Positions 43,830 through 51,951 of a stretch of DNA of 64,000 nucleotides are shown here, piece by piece. Positions within the stretch are counted from its first letter, which is position 1, and each line of letters begins with the position of its first letter. The translations under genes and the position numbers were made by a program. This stretch comes from an uncultured Clostridia bacterium (GTDB lineage: Bacteria; Bacillota; Clostridia; TANB77; CAG-508): positions 23,855-87,854 of the forward strand of contig CAKPKE010000004.1 in the NCBI GenBank assembly GCA_934167095.1, read 5' to 3'. A model generated the notes under the pieces. That model had not been told where the DNA came from and did not search any database. It worked only from the letters and a program-made list of their open reading frames with translations.

Positions 43830-46157
43830 ATGTTATGTTCAATTTGTAAAGAAAAACCAGCAGTAATCTTTGTAAACAAAAAAGGTGAAGATGGGAAAAA
43901 TGAATCAATAGGGTATTGTATGAAATGTGCAAAAGAGCATGGAATAGACCCACTTGAGGAAATGAAGAAAAATAATAATTTAACTGATGAAGAATTAAAA
44001 AATATGACAAATGCGTTAGACCAAATGTTAAAAGGTCTTGCGATTAATATACAAGCTATAAATGAAGATGATTTAGAAGAAATGATGAATCAAGAAAATA
44101 TAAATCCAGATGAAATTGGAGAAGATTCACCATTAGGTTCTATTTTCGCAAATGCTTTTGGAAGAAGAAATGAAGAAAGCGAAGAAGAAAATTCGGAAGG
44201 TGGAAATAAAAAGACAAAAACAAAGCAAAAAACTAATAAAAAGAAAAAAGTGTTAGATACTTATGGAACAAATCTAACAATGAAGGCTAGAAATAATCAA
44301 TTAGATAAAGTAATTGGAAGAGAAAAAGAAATTGAAAGAATGATTCAAATTCTAAATAGAAGATCTAAAAATAATCCTTGTCTAATTGGTGAACCAGGCG
44401 TTGGAAAAACAGCAATAGCACAAGGTTTGGCAATTAGAATTGCTGAAGAAAATGTACCTGCTAAGTTGTTAAATAAAGAGGTATATTTACTTGACATGAC
44501 TGCTGTTGTGGCTGGAACTCAATTCAGAGGCCAATTTGAAGCCAGAATGAAAAATATTATAGATGAATGTAAATTATTCGGAAATATAATATTAGTAATT
44601 GATGAAATTCATTCAATAATAGGCGCTGGAGATGCTGAACATGGAACAAATGCAGCAAATATATTAAAGCCAGCTTTAACAAATGGCGAAATTCAATTAA
44701 TTGGAACAACAACATTAAAAGAATATAGAAAATATATTGAAAAAGATACTGCTTTAGAAAGAAGATTCCAACCAGTAAAAGTTGAAGAACCAAATACTGA
44801 TGACACAATAGAAATATTAAAAGGAATAAAGCAATATTATGAAAATTATCATCATGTAAAAATATCTAATGAAGTTATTGAAAAGACAGTAAATATGTCT
44901 GAAAAATATATACATGATAGATTTTTACCGGATAAAGCAATAGACATTTTAGATGAAGCATGCTCTAAAATAAATTTGAATGACAAGGATTTATATAATT
45001 TAGAATTATTAAATAATAAATTAAAAGAAATTCAAAGTCAAAAAGAAGAGGCTGCTGAAGCTGATTCTACAGAAGATTATCAAAGAGCTGCAGAACTAAA
45101 GACTCAAGAATGTAATTTATTAGAACAAATAGACAATTTAAAAGCAAGAATGAAACCAACAGAAGTAACTGTTCAAGATATAGCAAATGTAATTGAAAGC
45201 TGGACAAAAATTCCTGTAAAGAAAATTACAGAAGAAGAAACAAGAAAACTTTTAGATTTAGAAAAAAATCTACATAAAAGAGTTATTGGCCAAAATGATG
45301 CGGTTGAGGCAGTTGCAAGAGCAATAAGAAGATCAAGAGCAGGACTAAAAAGCACAAAACGTCCACCATCATTTATATTTGTTGGACCAACAGGTGTAGG
45401 AAAAACAGAACTTGCAAAATCAGTTGCCTATGAAATGTTTGGAAGTGAAAAATCAATCATTAGATTTGATATGTCTGAATATATGGAAAGTAATTCTGTT
45501 GCTAAATTAATTGGTGCGCCTCCAGGATACGTTGGATATGATGAGGCTGGTCAATTAACAGAGCGAGTAAAAAGAAATCCATATTCAATAATATTATTTG
45601 ATGAAATAGAAAAAGCTCATAATGACGTATTTAATATACTATTGCAAATTTTAGATGATGGAAGATTAACAGACTCACAAGGAAATACAGTTAGTTTTGA
45701 AAATACAATAATCATAATGACATCAAATGCAGGGTCTAACTTAAATGCAAACTCAATAGGATTTGGAGCTACATCAGATGCTACAAAAAACAAAATGATT
45801 TCAGCATTAAGAGATATATTTAGACCAGAATTTTTAAATAGAATTGATGAAATAATTGTATTTGAAAGTTTGTCGCAAGAACAATTATTGCAAATAGTAA
45901 ACTTAATGCTTGCAGATACTCAAAAAGTGCTAAATGATAGAAATATAAATTTAATAATAAACGGTGATGTGAAAAAATATCTATTAGAAAAAGGCACTGA
46001 TGTAAAATATGGAGCAAGACCTTTAAGAAGAGCTGTTCAAAGATATGTAGAAGATGAACTTGCAGATATGATACTAAGAGGAGAACTTGAAAACGGAAAA
46101 ACAGTAGATATGACAATGAACACAGAAGAAAACAAAATAAAGTTTACAGTATTATAA
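43830..46157 (+). CDS. clpE: ClpE-type AAA+ unfoldase, 775 aa
   Basis: Hsp100 ATPase that unfolds substrates for ClpP or disaggregates proteins. The N-terminal zinc finger (CSICKEKPAVIF and CMKC) replaces the usual Clp N-domain, which is the mark of ClpE. Two AAA modules: Walker A GEPGVGKTAIAQG and GPTGVGKTELAKS, Walker B ILVIDEIHSIIG and ILFDEIEKAH. A UVR-like coiled middle region (EDYQRAAELKTQECNLLEQI in part) lies between them, and the arginine-finger region LNRIDEIIVF is present. AGGAG precedes the ATG. Confidence 0.93.
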   Translation: MLCSICKEKPAVIFVNKKGEDGKNESIGYCMKCAKEHGIDPLEEMKKNNNLTDEELKNMTNALDQMLKGLAINIQAINEDDLEEMMNQENINPDEIGEDSPLGSIFANAFGRRNEESEEENSEGGNKKTKTKQKTNKKKKVLDTYGTNLTMKARNNQLDKVIGREKEIERMIQILNRRSKNNPCLIGEPGVGKTAIAQGLAIRIAEENVPAKLLNKEVYLLDMTAVVAGTQFRGQFEARMKNIIDECKLFGNIILVIDEIHSIIGAGDAEHGTNAANILKPALTNGEIQLIGTTTLKEYRKYIEKDTALERRFQPVKVEEPNTDDTIEILKGIKQYYENYHHVKISNEVIEKTVNMSEKYIHDRFLPDKAIDILDEACSKINLNDKDLYNLELLNNKLKEIQSQKEEAAEADSTEDYQRAAELKTQECNLLEQIDNLKARMKPTEVTVQDIANVIESWTKIPVKKITEEETRKLLDLEKNLHKRVIGQNDAVEAVARAIRRSRAGLKSTKRPPSFIFVGPTGVGKTELAKSVAYEMFGSEKSIIRFDMSEYMESNSVAKLIGAPPGYVGYDEAGQLTERVKRNPYSIILFDEIEKAHNDVFNILLQILDDGRLTDSQGNTVSFENTIIIMTSNAGSNLNANSIGFGATSDATKNKMISALRDIFRPEFLNRIDEIIVFESLSQEQLLQIVNLMLADTQKVLNDRNINLIINGDVKKYLLEKGTDVKYGARPLRRAVQRYVEDELADMILRGELENGKTVDMTMNTEENKIKFTVL

Positions 46158-46179
46158 TATAGTAATGGGGGAAAAGAAA

Positions 46180-46752
46180 ATGTTAAAACAGATACCAAAT
46201 ATGCTTACTATGTGTAGATTTGTATTAATTCCATTTATTTTTGGAGCAATTATACAAAACGATTATGTTGCAGCATTTGTATTCTTAACAATATCAGGAA
46301 TGACAGATGTATTAGACGGATTTATTGCAAGAAAGTTTAATTTTATAACAAACTTTGGAAAATTAATAGACCCTCTTGCAGATAAAGCAACACAAATTGC
46401 AACTTTAATTGCATTAACATATATAAAAGTAATTCCAATTTGGATATTAGTTGTTGTATTTATAAAAGAACTAATTATGGTGTCTGGAGCATCATTCCTT
46501 TATGGCAAGAAATTAGTTGTTTCTAGTAGATGGTTTGGAAAGCTTGCAACAGTGGTGTTCTACATAGCTGTTGTAGCATCACTAGTAAGAAAAGAACTAA
46601 GCTTGGCAATAAGCATCGATTTATACATTTACTATATAGCACTTGCTTTAACAATATTTGCATTAATTATGTATTTTGCTGAATTCTACAAAAAAGGGTA
46701 TGTAAATAAAGAAGAATTAAGTGCAAAAGATAAACAAGTAATAACAAAATAA
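46180..46752 (+). CDS. pgsA: CDP-diacylglycerol-glycerol-3-phosphate 3-phosphatidyltransferase, 190 aa
   Basis: Makes phosphatidylglycerol-phosphate in the membrane. The CDP-alcohol phosphotransferase signature DGx2ARx8Gx3Dx3D is visible as DVLDGFIARKFNFITNFGKLIDPLADKA (DGFIAR, G, D, D in order). N-terminus IPNMLTMCRFVLIPF is typical, and several membrane helices follow. I start at the ATG at 46180 after GGGGGAAAAG; the ATG at 46165 contains the site itself. It lies 22 bp after clpE. Confidence 0.93.
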   Translation: MLKQIPNMLTMCRFVLIPFIFGAIIQNDYVAAFVFLTISGMTDVLDGFIARKFNFITNFGKLIDPLADKATQIATLIALTYIKVIPIWILVVVFIKELIMVSGASFLYGKKLVVSSRWFGKLATVVFYIAVVASLVRKELSLAISIDLYIYYIALALTIFALIMYFAEFYKKGYVNKEELSAKDKQVITK

Positions 46753-46794
46753 AAAATTTGATAGAAATTGAATCACGATTTTTATAAATAAATA

Positions 46795-46835
46795 CAAAAA
46801 GAGGCTACTTTTTAGTGGCCTCTAAAATATTTTTA
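46795..46835. terminator. Bidirectional terminator
   Basis: AGAGGCTAC (46800-46808) with GTGGCCTCT (46815-46823), one wobble pair, flanked by A-rich and T-rich runs. It serves pgsA and the convergent BofC-like gene. Confidence 0.8.
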
Positions 46836-46855
46836 ATAAAAAACAAATGAAGTAA

Positions 46856-47458
46856 TTACTCAAAATTTTCTAAATATGCATTTAAATTATTTTTTCCATA
46901 TACCACAACTCCTTCATATAAATCTTTTAAATCTCCTTCAGGTAGGTATTTTGTTAAAATTTCTGTTTGACTTTCTAAATGCAGATTATCTGATTGGTCT
47001 AGTTTATAAATTGCAACTACGCCATCTAAATCTTTTACTAAATAATGCTCATCACAATATCCAGAAATTTCTTTTTCAAGCTCTACCTGAGCTTGCTCAA
47101 ATTTCGTTATTTTCCAATCACTGTATAACTTAGAAAATGCATCAAAATCTAAATTTACCATTTCATTAGATATATTTTCAGTATTTTTTATAGAATGTCC
47201 ACAAATAGAGTAAGTTCTAGTAAATACTAATTTTGCATTTGGAGATAAAGTAATTTTTGATGAATTAGTTTGCACTATATTTTCTTGTGAGTATTCGGAA
47301 AGTTCCACATAGTTTTGATTTGTAATATTTAATTCATTTTTATTACCATATTCAGTATTTGGTTTATTCAAAATAATTACAATGCCAAGAGCTATAATAA
47401 ATATTAAAGACGATAAAATAATCAAAATAAAAGTTTTTCTCTTCATAAGATATTTCAT
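46856..47458 (-). CDS. BofC C-terminal-domain-like membrane-anchored protein, 200 aa
   Basis: One N-terminal membrane helix (FILIILSSLIFIIALGIVIIL) and an extracytoplasmic domain. The C-terminal half (EKEISGYCDEHYLVKDLDGVVAIYKL in part, then LTKYLPEGDLKDLYEGVVVYGKNNLNAYLENFE in part) matches the BofC_C pattern common in Clostridia. BofC in Bacillus controls SpoIVB in the sigma K checkpoint; the clostridial relatives have no proven role. Two starts are possible, 47458 and 47446, both near AAGGAAGG. Convergent with pgsA. Confidence 0.62.
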   Translation of the reverse strand: MKYLMKRKTFILIILSSLIFIIALGIVIILNKPNTEYGNKNELNITNQNYVELSEYSQENIVQTNSSKITLSPNAKLVFTRTYSICGHSIKNTENISNEMVNLDFDAFSKLYSDWKITKFEQAQVELEKEISGYCDEHYLVKDLDGVVAIYKLDQSDNLHLESQTEILTKYLPEGDLKDLYEGVVVYGKNNLNAYLENFE

Positions 47459-47559
47459 TCCTTCCTTATTGAAAGATTTTGAAATTTTGTTTAATTTAAA
47501 ATTTATAATAGTATTTGCTAAAATATAGAAATTATACAGATAAAAACAAATATTAATAA

Positions 47560-47588
47560 TTGAAAATTAGCATGTCTAGTGATATAAT
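47560..47588 (+). promoter_or_regulatory. SigA-type promoter
   Basis: TTGAAA (47560-47565), 17-bp spacer, perfect TATAAT (47583-47588). Confidence 0.75.
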
Positions 47589-47621
47589 ATGCAAAAGATA
47601 AGTAAAAAGGGTGAAAAAAAG

Positions 47622-48452
47622 ATGGAACCAACTCAAAGAAAAATAATATATATAATAATATCAATATTTTGTGTGTTTGCTGTTTTAGCAGCAGTAGTAG
47701 ATCAAATAAGTATATCTTCTGGAAGTAAAAATAAAATAAGTTCAGAAAATACAGTTGAAGAGGAAAAACAAGCTCAAATAAAGCAAGATTTTAATTCTAT
47801 GTTTGATAACACAGTTCATTATAATAACTATGACACAAGTTCTATAAAAAAACAAGTTGTTGGAAAAGACATAGTGTATTCTGTTTATGATATAGAAGAA
47901 ACAAAGGCTAATAAATATGAAGTTGATATACATCTACCTCTTATAAATATAGATAATGATGTAGCTTCTAGCTTTAACTCAACAACTCAAGAAGTTTTTG
48001 CAAATAAAGCAACAGAAGTTTTAAATAATACTGGTGATACTGCAATTATTTATAGTGTAAATTATACAGGATTTGTAAGTGGAGATATTTTATCTGTTGT
48101 ATTAAAATCAACTTTAAAGGAACCAGAAAATCCACAAAGAGTAATTGTAAAAACATATAATTATAATCTTAAAACAAATAAAGAAGTATCAATTCTTGAT
48201 GCAATAAAACAAAAAGGAACAACTCAAGATGTTGTAAAAGACAAAATAAAAGTACAAATTGTAAATGCAATACAAGAAGCTAAATCTATCGAGGCATCTG
48301 GGTATGGTACATATTCAAGAGATATAAATAGTAGCATTTATAATTTGGAAAATGTTTCAGAGTTTTTCTTTAAAGATGATGGAACATTGTATATAGTTTA
48401 TGCTTATGGAAATAGCAACTATACTTCTGAATTAGATATTATTAAAATATAA
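47622..48452 (+). CDS. Membrane-anchored RsiV/PdaC-like protein (DUF4163/DUF3298 type), 276 aa
   Basis: An N-terminal membrane helix (IIYIIISIFCVFAVLAAVV) is followed by an extracytoplasmic domain of about 220 residues. YEVDIHLPLINIDNDVASSF and VKTYNYNLKTNKEVSILDAI resemble the paired DUF4163-DUF3298 fold of RsiV and PdaC, in which DUF3298 binds lysozyme or glycans. No deacetylase or sigma-binding region is attached, so a ligand-binding role is only inferred. Start at ATG 47622 after AAAGGGTG. The next gene is topB, 29 bp downstream. Confidence 0.55.
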   Translation: MEPTQRKIIYIIISIFCVFAVLAAVVDQISISSGSKNKISSENTVEEEKQAQIKQDFNSMFDNTVHYNNYDTSSIKKQVVGKDIVYSVYDIEETKANKYEVDIHLPLINIDNDVASSFNSTTQEVFANKATEVLNNTGDTAIIYSVNYTGFVSGDILSVVLKSTLKEPENPQRVIVKTYNYNLKTNKEVSILDAIKQKGTTQDVVKDKIKVQIVNAIQEAKSIEASGYGTYSRDINSSIYNLENVSEFFFKDDGTLYIVYAYGNSNYTSELDIIKI

Positions 48453-48481
48453 AATTCAGCAAAAGGAGAAGACAAAAGATT

Positions 48482-50434
48482 ATGCCAAAAAGTTTACTAA
48501 TAACAGAAAAGCCTTCCGTTGCAACTGAATTTGCTAAAGTTTTAAAATTAACAGGACCAAGAAAAGATGGATATATAGAAGCAAATGATTGGATTATTAC
48601 ATGGTGCTATGGACATTTGGTAACAATGTCATATCCTGAAAAATACGATGAAAATTTGAAATTTTGGAGATTAGACACACTTCCATTTATACCAGAACAG
48701 TACAAATATGAGGTAATTCCTAATGCTGAAAAGCAGTTTAATATAGTATCTAATCTTTTAAAAAGAGAAGATGTTGACTGCATATATGTTGCAACCGACT
48801 CTGGGCGAGAGGGTGAATACATATATAGATTAGTAGAGCAAATGTCAGGAGCAAAAGGAAAACTAAGAAAAAGAGTCTGGATAGATTCCCAAACTGAAGA
48901 AGAAATAAAAAGAGGAATAAAAGAGGCAAAAGACTTAGGTGAATATGATAGCCTATCTGATGCTGCATATTTAAGAGCAAAAGAAGATTATTTAATAGGA
49001 ATAAACTTTTCAAGATTATTATCAATAATATATGGTAGAAGAGCTGCCAAACAATTAAATGAAGAAAAAATTTCTATTTCAGTAGGTAGAGTTATGACTT
49101 GCGTTTTGGGCATGGTTGTATCAAGAGAACGAGAAATTAGAAATTTTGTTAAAGTACCATACTACAAAGTTGTAGGAGAATTTGGAAAAAAAGAAGAAGA
49201 AAAAAGCTTTAAGGCTGAATGGAAAGTAACAGATACATCTATCAATAAAGACTCTATAAAATTGTACAATGAAAGTGGATTTAAAAAAGAAGCAGATGCT
49301 AAGGCTTTTATAGCGAGTCTAGCCGGAAAAAGTGCAAAAATAAAAGAAATAAAAAAATCTAAACAAAAAGAGAATGCACCATTATTATTTAACTTAGCTG
49401 AAATTCAAAATGAATGTAGCAAAAGATTTAAAATCAAACCTGATGAAACTTTAGATGTAATACAAACATTATATGAAAAAAAATTAGTAACATATCCAAG
49501 AACTGATGCAAGAGTTATATCAACAGCTGTTGCAAAGGTAATAACTCAAAATTTAAATGGCCTATCAAGGGGATTTAAAGATGAAGAAGTGCAAGGTTAT
49601 TTAAAGAAAATGCAAGAAGAAAAATACTCTACAAATCTAATTAAAACCAAATATGTAAATGATAGCAAAATAACAGACCACTATGCTTTAATTCCCACAG
49701 GTCAAGGATTTGAAAATTATCAGAACTTAAAAGACTTAGAAAAAAATGTATATAAATTAATTGTAAAAAGATTTATAGCAATATTTTATCCACCAGCAGA
49801 ATATAGTAAAGTAAATGTTACTGTTGAAGTTGAAAATGGAGAAAATATAGAGGAATTTAATGCAAGTGGAAAAGTATGTTTAAATCCTGGATACTTAGAA
49901 GTTTTAAGGGGGAAACAATCCACAACAAATGAACAAAATGTGGAAAACTCTGACGAAATAACAGACAATTTAAGCATATTAGCAGAGCTAAAAAAAGGCC
50001 AAGCAGTAGACGTTCAAAACTATGAAATAAAAGAAGCTCAAACAAACCCGCCAACAAGATATAATTCTGGTTCCATTGTTTTAGCAATGGAAAACGCTGG
50101 AAAACTTATAGAGGACGAAGAGCTTAGAGAACAAATTAAAGGTGCCGGAATTGGAACAAGTGCAACAAGAGCTGAAATAATAAAAAAATTAGAAAAAATA
50201 GGGCACATACAAATTAATTCTAAAACACAAATAATAACTCCAACACAAAAAGGAGAAGTAATATTTGATATAATAAATGGTTCTATGCCAGATATGTTAA
50301 ATCCAAAGCTAACAGCCAGTTGGGAAAAAGGATTAGACATGGTGGCTAAAAAAGAAATTGAATCAAATGAATTTATGGAAAAATTAGAAAAATATATTCA
50401 TTCTAAATTTAATAAATTAGTTGTAAAATATTAA
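48482..50434 (+). CDS. topB: DNA topoisomerase III, 650 aa
   Basis: Type IA topoisomerase that decatenates DNA through a single-strand break. TOPRIM domain: LLITEKPSVATEFAKVL and YVATDSGREGEYIYRLV. Active-site tyrosine in KLVTYPRTDARVIS. Later landmarks are TDHYALIPTG and PPTRYNSGSIVLAMENAGK (in part), GAGIGTSATRAEII. It lacks C-terminal zinc fingers, as many Firmicute TopB proteins do. AAAAGGAGAAG precedes the ATG. Some conjugative elements carry topB, but nothing around it here suggests one. Confidence 0.94.
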   Translation: MPKSLLITEKPSVATEFAKVLKLTGPRKDGYIEANDWIITWCYGHLVTMSYPEKYDENLKFWRLDTLPFIPEQYKYEVIPNAEKQFNIVSNLLKREDVDCIYVATDSGREGEYIYRLVEQMSGAKGKLRKRVWIDSQTEEEIKRGIKEAKDLGEYDSLSDAAYLRAKEDYLIGINFSRLLSIIYGRRAAKQLNEEKISISVGRVMTCVLGMVVSREREIRNFVKVPYYKVVGEFGKKEEEKSFKAEWKVTDTSINKDSIKLYNESGFKKEADAKAFIASLAGKSAKIKEIKKSKQKENAPLLFNLAEIQNECSKRFKIKPDETLDVIQTLYEKKLVTYPRTDARVISTAVAKVITQNLNGLSRGFKDEEVQGYLKKMQEEKYSTNLIKTKYVNDSKITDHYALIPTGQGFENYQNLKDLEKNVYKLIVKRFIAIFYPPAEYSKVNVTVEVENGENIEEFNASGKVCLNPGYLEVLRGKQSTTNEQNVENSDEITDNLSILAELKKGQAVDVQNYEIKEAQTNPPTRYNSGSIVLAMENAGKLIEDEELREQIKGAGIGTSATRAEIIKKLEKIGHIQINSKTQIITPTQKGEVIFDIINGSMPDMLNPKLTASWEKGLDMVAKKEIESNEFMEKLEKYIHSKFNKLVVKY

Positions 50435-50460
50435 ATAATAAGAGAAAGGAATTGAATTTT

Positions 50461-51306
50461 ATGAAAATTGGATTAGCTTTAGCAGGTGGCGGAGTAAAAG
50501 GCGCAGGACATATTGGTGTTATAAAGGCCCTAGAAGAAAATGGAATAGAAGTTGGATATATTGGTGGAACAAGTATAGGAAGCATTGTTGCAAGCTTATA
50601 TGCAATGGGCTACACAACAGACGAAATGCTAAAATTATTTAAGTATTTTTCAAAAGATATAATGAAAGTTGATATGAAAAGTTATTTTTCATCTATCAGA
50701 GCTAGTAGAAAAATTATTAGTTATGGTTTTATATCAGGTGAAAATATAGAACTTGCAATTGAAGAATGTGCAAGACTTAAAAATATGAAAAAATTACAAG
50801 ACTTAAAACTTCCAATAGTAATGCCAACTGTTGATATAAAAGAGAATAAAAAATATGTGTCAACAAATCATGAAAATGATGATGAATTCCCAGAAGATAC
50901 ATATTTAAATAAAATAAGTATAGGAAAAGCAGTTCGTGCTAGTGCTAGCTATCCAGGAATTTTTTCGCCTACTATGTATGAAGGTCATAAATTTGTAGAT
51001 GGTGGAATAATTGATAACTTGCCAGCTCATGAGGTAAGAAAACTTGGAGCAGAAAAAGTATTATCTGTAAGATTTAGTTCTAAAAACAATACTGATCCTA
51101 AAAACTTAATTGAAGTTGGATTAAAATCTGTAGACTTATTATTTGACCAAAGAACTGCAGCTGAAGTTGCAAATTCAGATTTAGCCTTAACTTTAGATTT
51201 AGAGGAAGCGAGTGTATTTAATATTAAAAAAATAGACTATTGCTACGAACAAGGTTACAAATGTGCAATAGAAAATATGTATAAAATAAAAGAGATATTT
51301 AAATAA
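50461..51306 (+). CDS. Patatin-like phospholipase, 281 aa
   Basis: Serine lipase of the RssA/YchK type. Oxyanion hole GLALAGGGVKGAGHIG; nucleophile in GGTSIGS (GxSxG); catalytic Asp in FVDGGIIDNLP. Family length is typical. The substrate is probably a membrane phospholipid, but this is not demonstrated for this subfamily. The start is ATG 50461, ten bases after AGAAAGGA; the TTG at 50452 is too close. It follows topB by 26 bp and precedes a toxin-antitoxin pair. Confidence 0.92.
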   Translation: MKIGLALAGGGVKGAGHIGVIKALEENGIEVGYIGGTSIGSIVASLYAMGYTTDEMLKLFKYFSKDIMKVDMKSYFSSIRASRKIISYGFISGENIELAIEECARLKNMKKLQDLKLPIVMPTVDIKENKKYVSTNHENDDEFPEDTYLNKISIGKAVRASASYPGIFSPTMYEGHKFVDGGIIDNLPAHEVRKLGAEKVLSVRFSSKNNTDPKNLIEVGLKSVDLLFDQRTAAEVANSDLALTLDLEEASVFNIKKIDYCYEQGYKCAIENMYKIKEIFK

Positions 51307-51324
51307 TATTTATAGGAGAAAAAG

Positions 51325-51654
51325 ATGCTAGAAGAAAATTCCATGAATATAGAAAAAATTATTGATTGCATTAATAAAAGATCAATTATTTGGACAAAGC
51401 ATTGCTTAAATAGATTAAACCAAAGAGATATACTAATAAGTGATGTAAAAAATGCAATAAAAACAGGAAAAATAATAGAATATTACTATGATGATTATCC
51501 ATATCCAAGTTGTTTAATATTAGGATATAATATGAATAACAAAATAATACATGTTGTATGCGGAGTAAATAAAGATGAGGTGTATATAATTACAGCATAC
51601 TATCCAGATAATATAGAATGGGAAGAAAATATGGAAATAAGGAGGAAAAAATAA
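51325..51654 (+). CDS. DUF4258 protein, probable toxin, 109 aa
   Basis: DUF4258 proteins are small and often paired with an antitoxin. Recognisable stretches are IWTKHCLNRLNQRDILISDVKNAI (HCLNRLNQRDI), GKIIEYYYDDYPYPSCLILGY in part, and IHVVCGVNKDEVYIITAYYPD in part. The fold is expected to be RelE/BrnT-like. Its stop codon overlaps the start of the next gene (TAATG), so the two products are made together. The toxin role is inferred from partner and fold. Confidence 0.82.
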   Translation: MLEENSMNIEKIIDCINKRSIIWTKHCLNRLNQRDILISDVKNAIKTGKIIEYYYDDYPYPSCLILGYNMNNKIIHVVCGVNKDEVYIITAYYPDNIEWEENMEIRRKK

Positions 51655-51884
51655 TGAATTGCTTTATGTGTAAAGGAAATCTAGAAAAAAAAGATGTTAA
51701 TTATCTTGTGGACTTAGATAATACAATTATTATAATTAAGGGTGTGCCTGCAAGAGTATGTACACAATGTGGAGAACAGTATTTTGATGATGAAACTGCC
51801 GAAAACATAGAAAAAATTGTTAATCAATTAAAGAAACTAACAATGGAAGTTTCTATAGTAAATTATAAAGAGAAAGTTGCATAA
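51654..51884 (+). CDS. YgiT-type zinc-finger antitoxin-like protein, 76 aa
   Basis: Two CxxC pairs (CFMCKGN and CTQCGEQYF) form the YgiT/MqsA-type zinc finger, followed by a short helical tail with no HTH, so it is a truncated antitoxin of the type commonly paired with DUF4258. Start is ATG 51654 after AAGGAGG (51639-51645), overlapping the upstream stop by one base. Together they make a compact toxin-antitoxin module between the patatin gene and a foreign gene. Confidence 0.85.
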   Translation: MNCFMCKGNLEKKDVNYLVDLDNTIIIIKGVPARVCTQCGEQYFDDETAENIEKIVNQLKKLTMEVSIVNYKEKVA

Positions 51885-51887
51885 AAA

Positions 51888-51919
51888 ACGCCCCCAGTGA
51901 AATTGCTCACTGGGGGTGT
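51888..51919 (-). terminator. Very strong terminator of the 592-codon minus-strand gene
   Basis: A 13-bp GC-rich stem (51888-51900 with 51907-51919, one G-T pair) with a 6-base loop. The T run follows on the minus strand (complement of 51882-51887), so it terminates the gene at 51952-53730. Plus-strand readers meet the same stem without a T run. Confidence 0.88.
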
Positions 51920-51951
51920 TGCTGTAGATTAATCTAATTTTCCGTGTGTGG

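Noticed and set aside
50461..51306. Patatin-like lipase as a CBASS-type defence effector
   Set aside because: No cyclase or other signalling gene is nearby and the motifs fit the common RssA/YchK housekeeping type.
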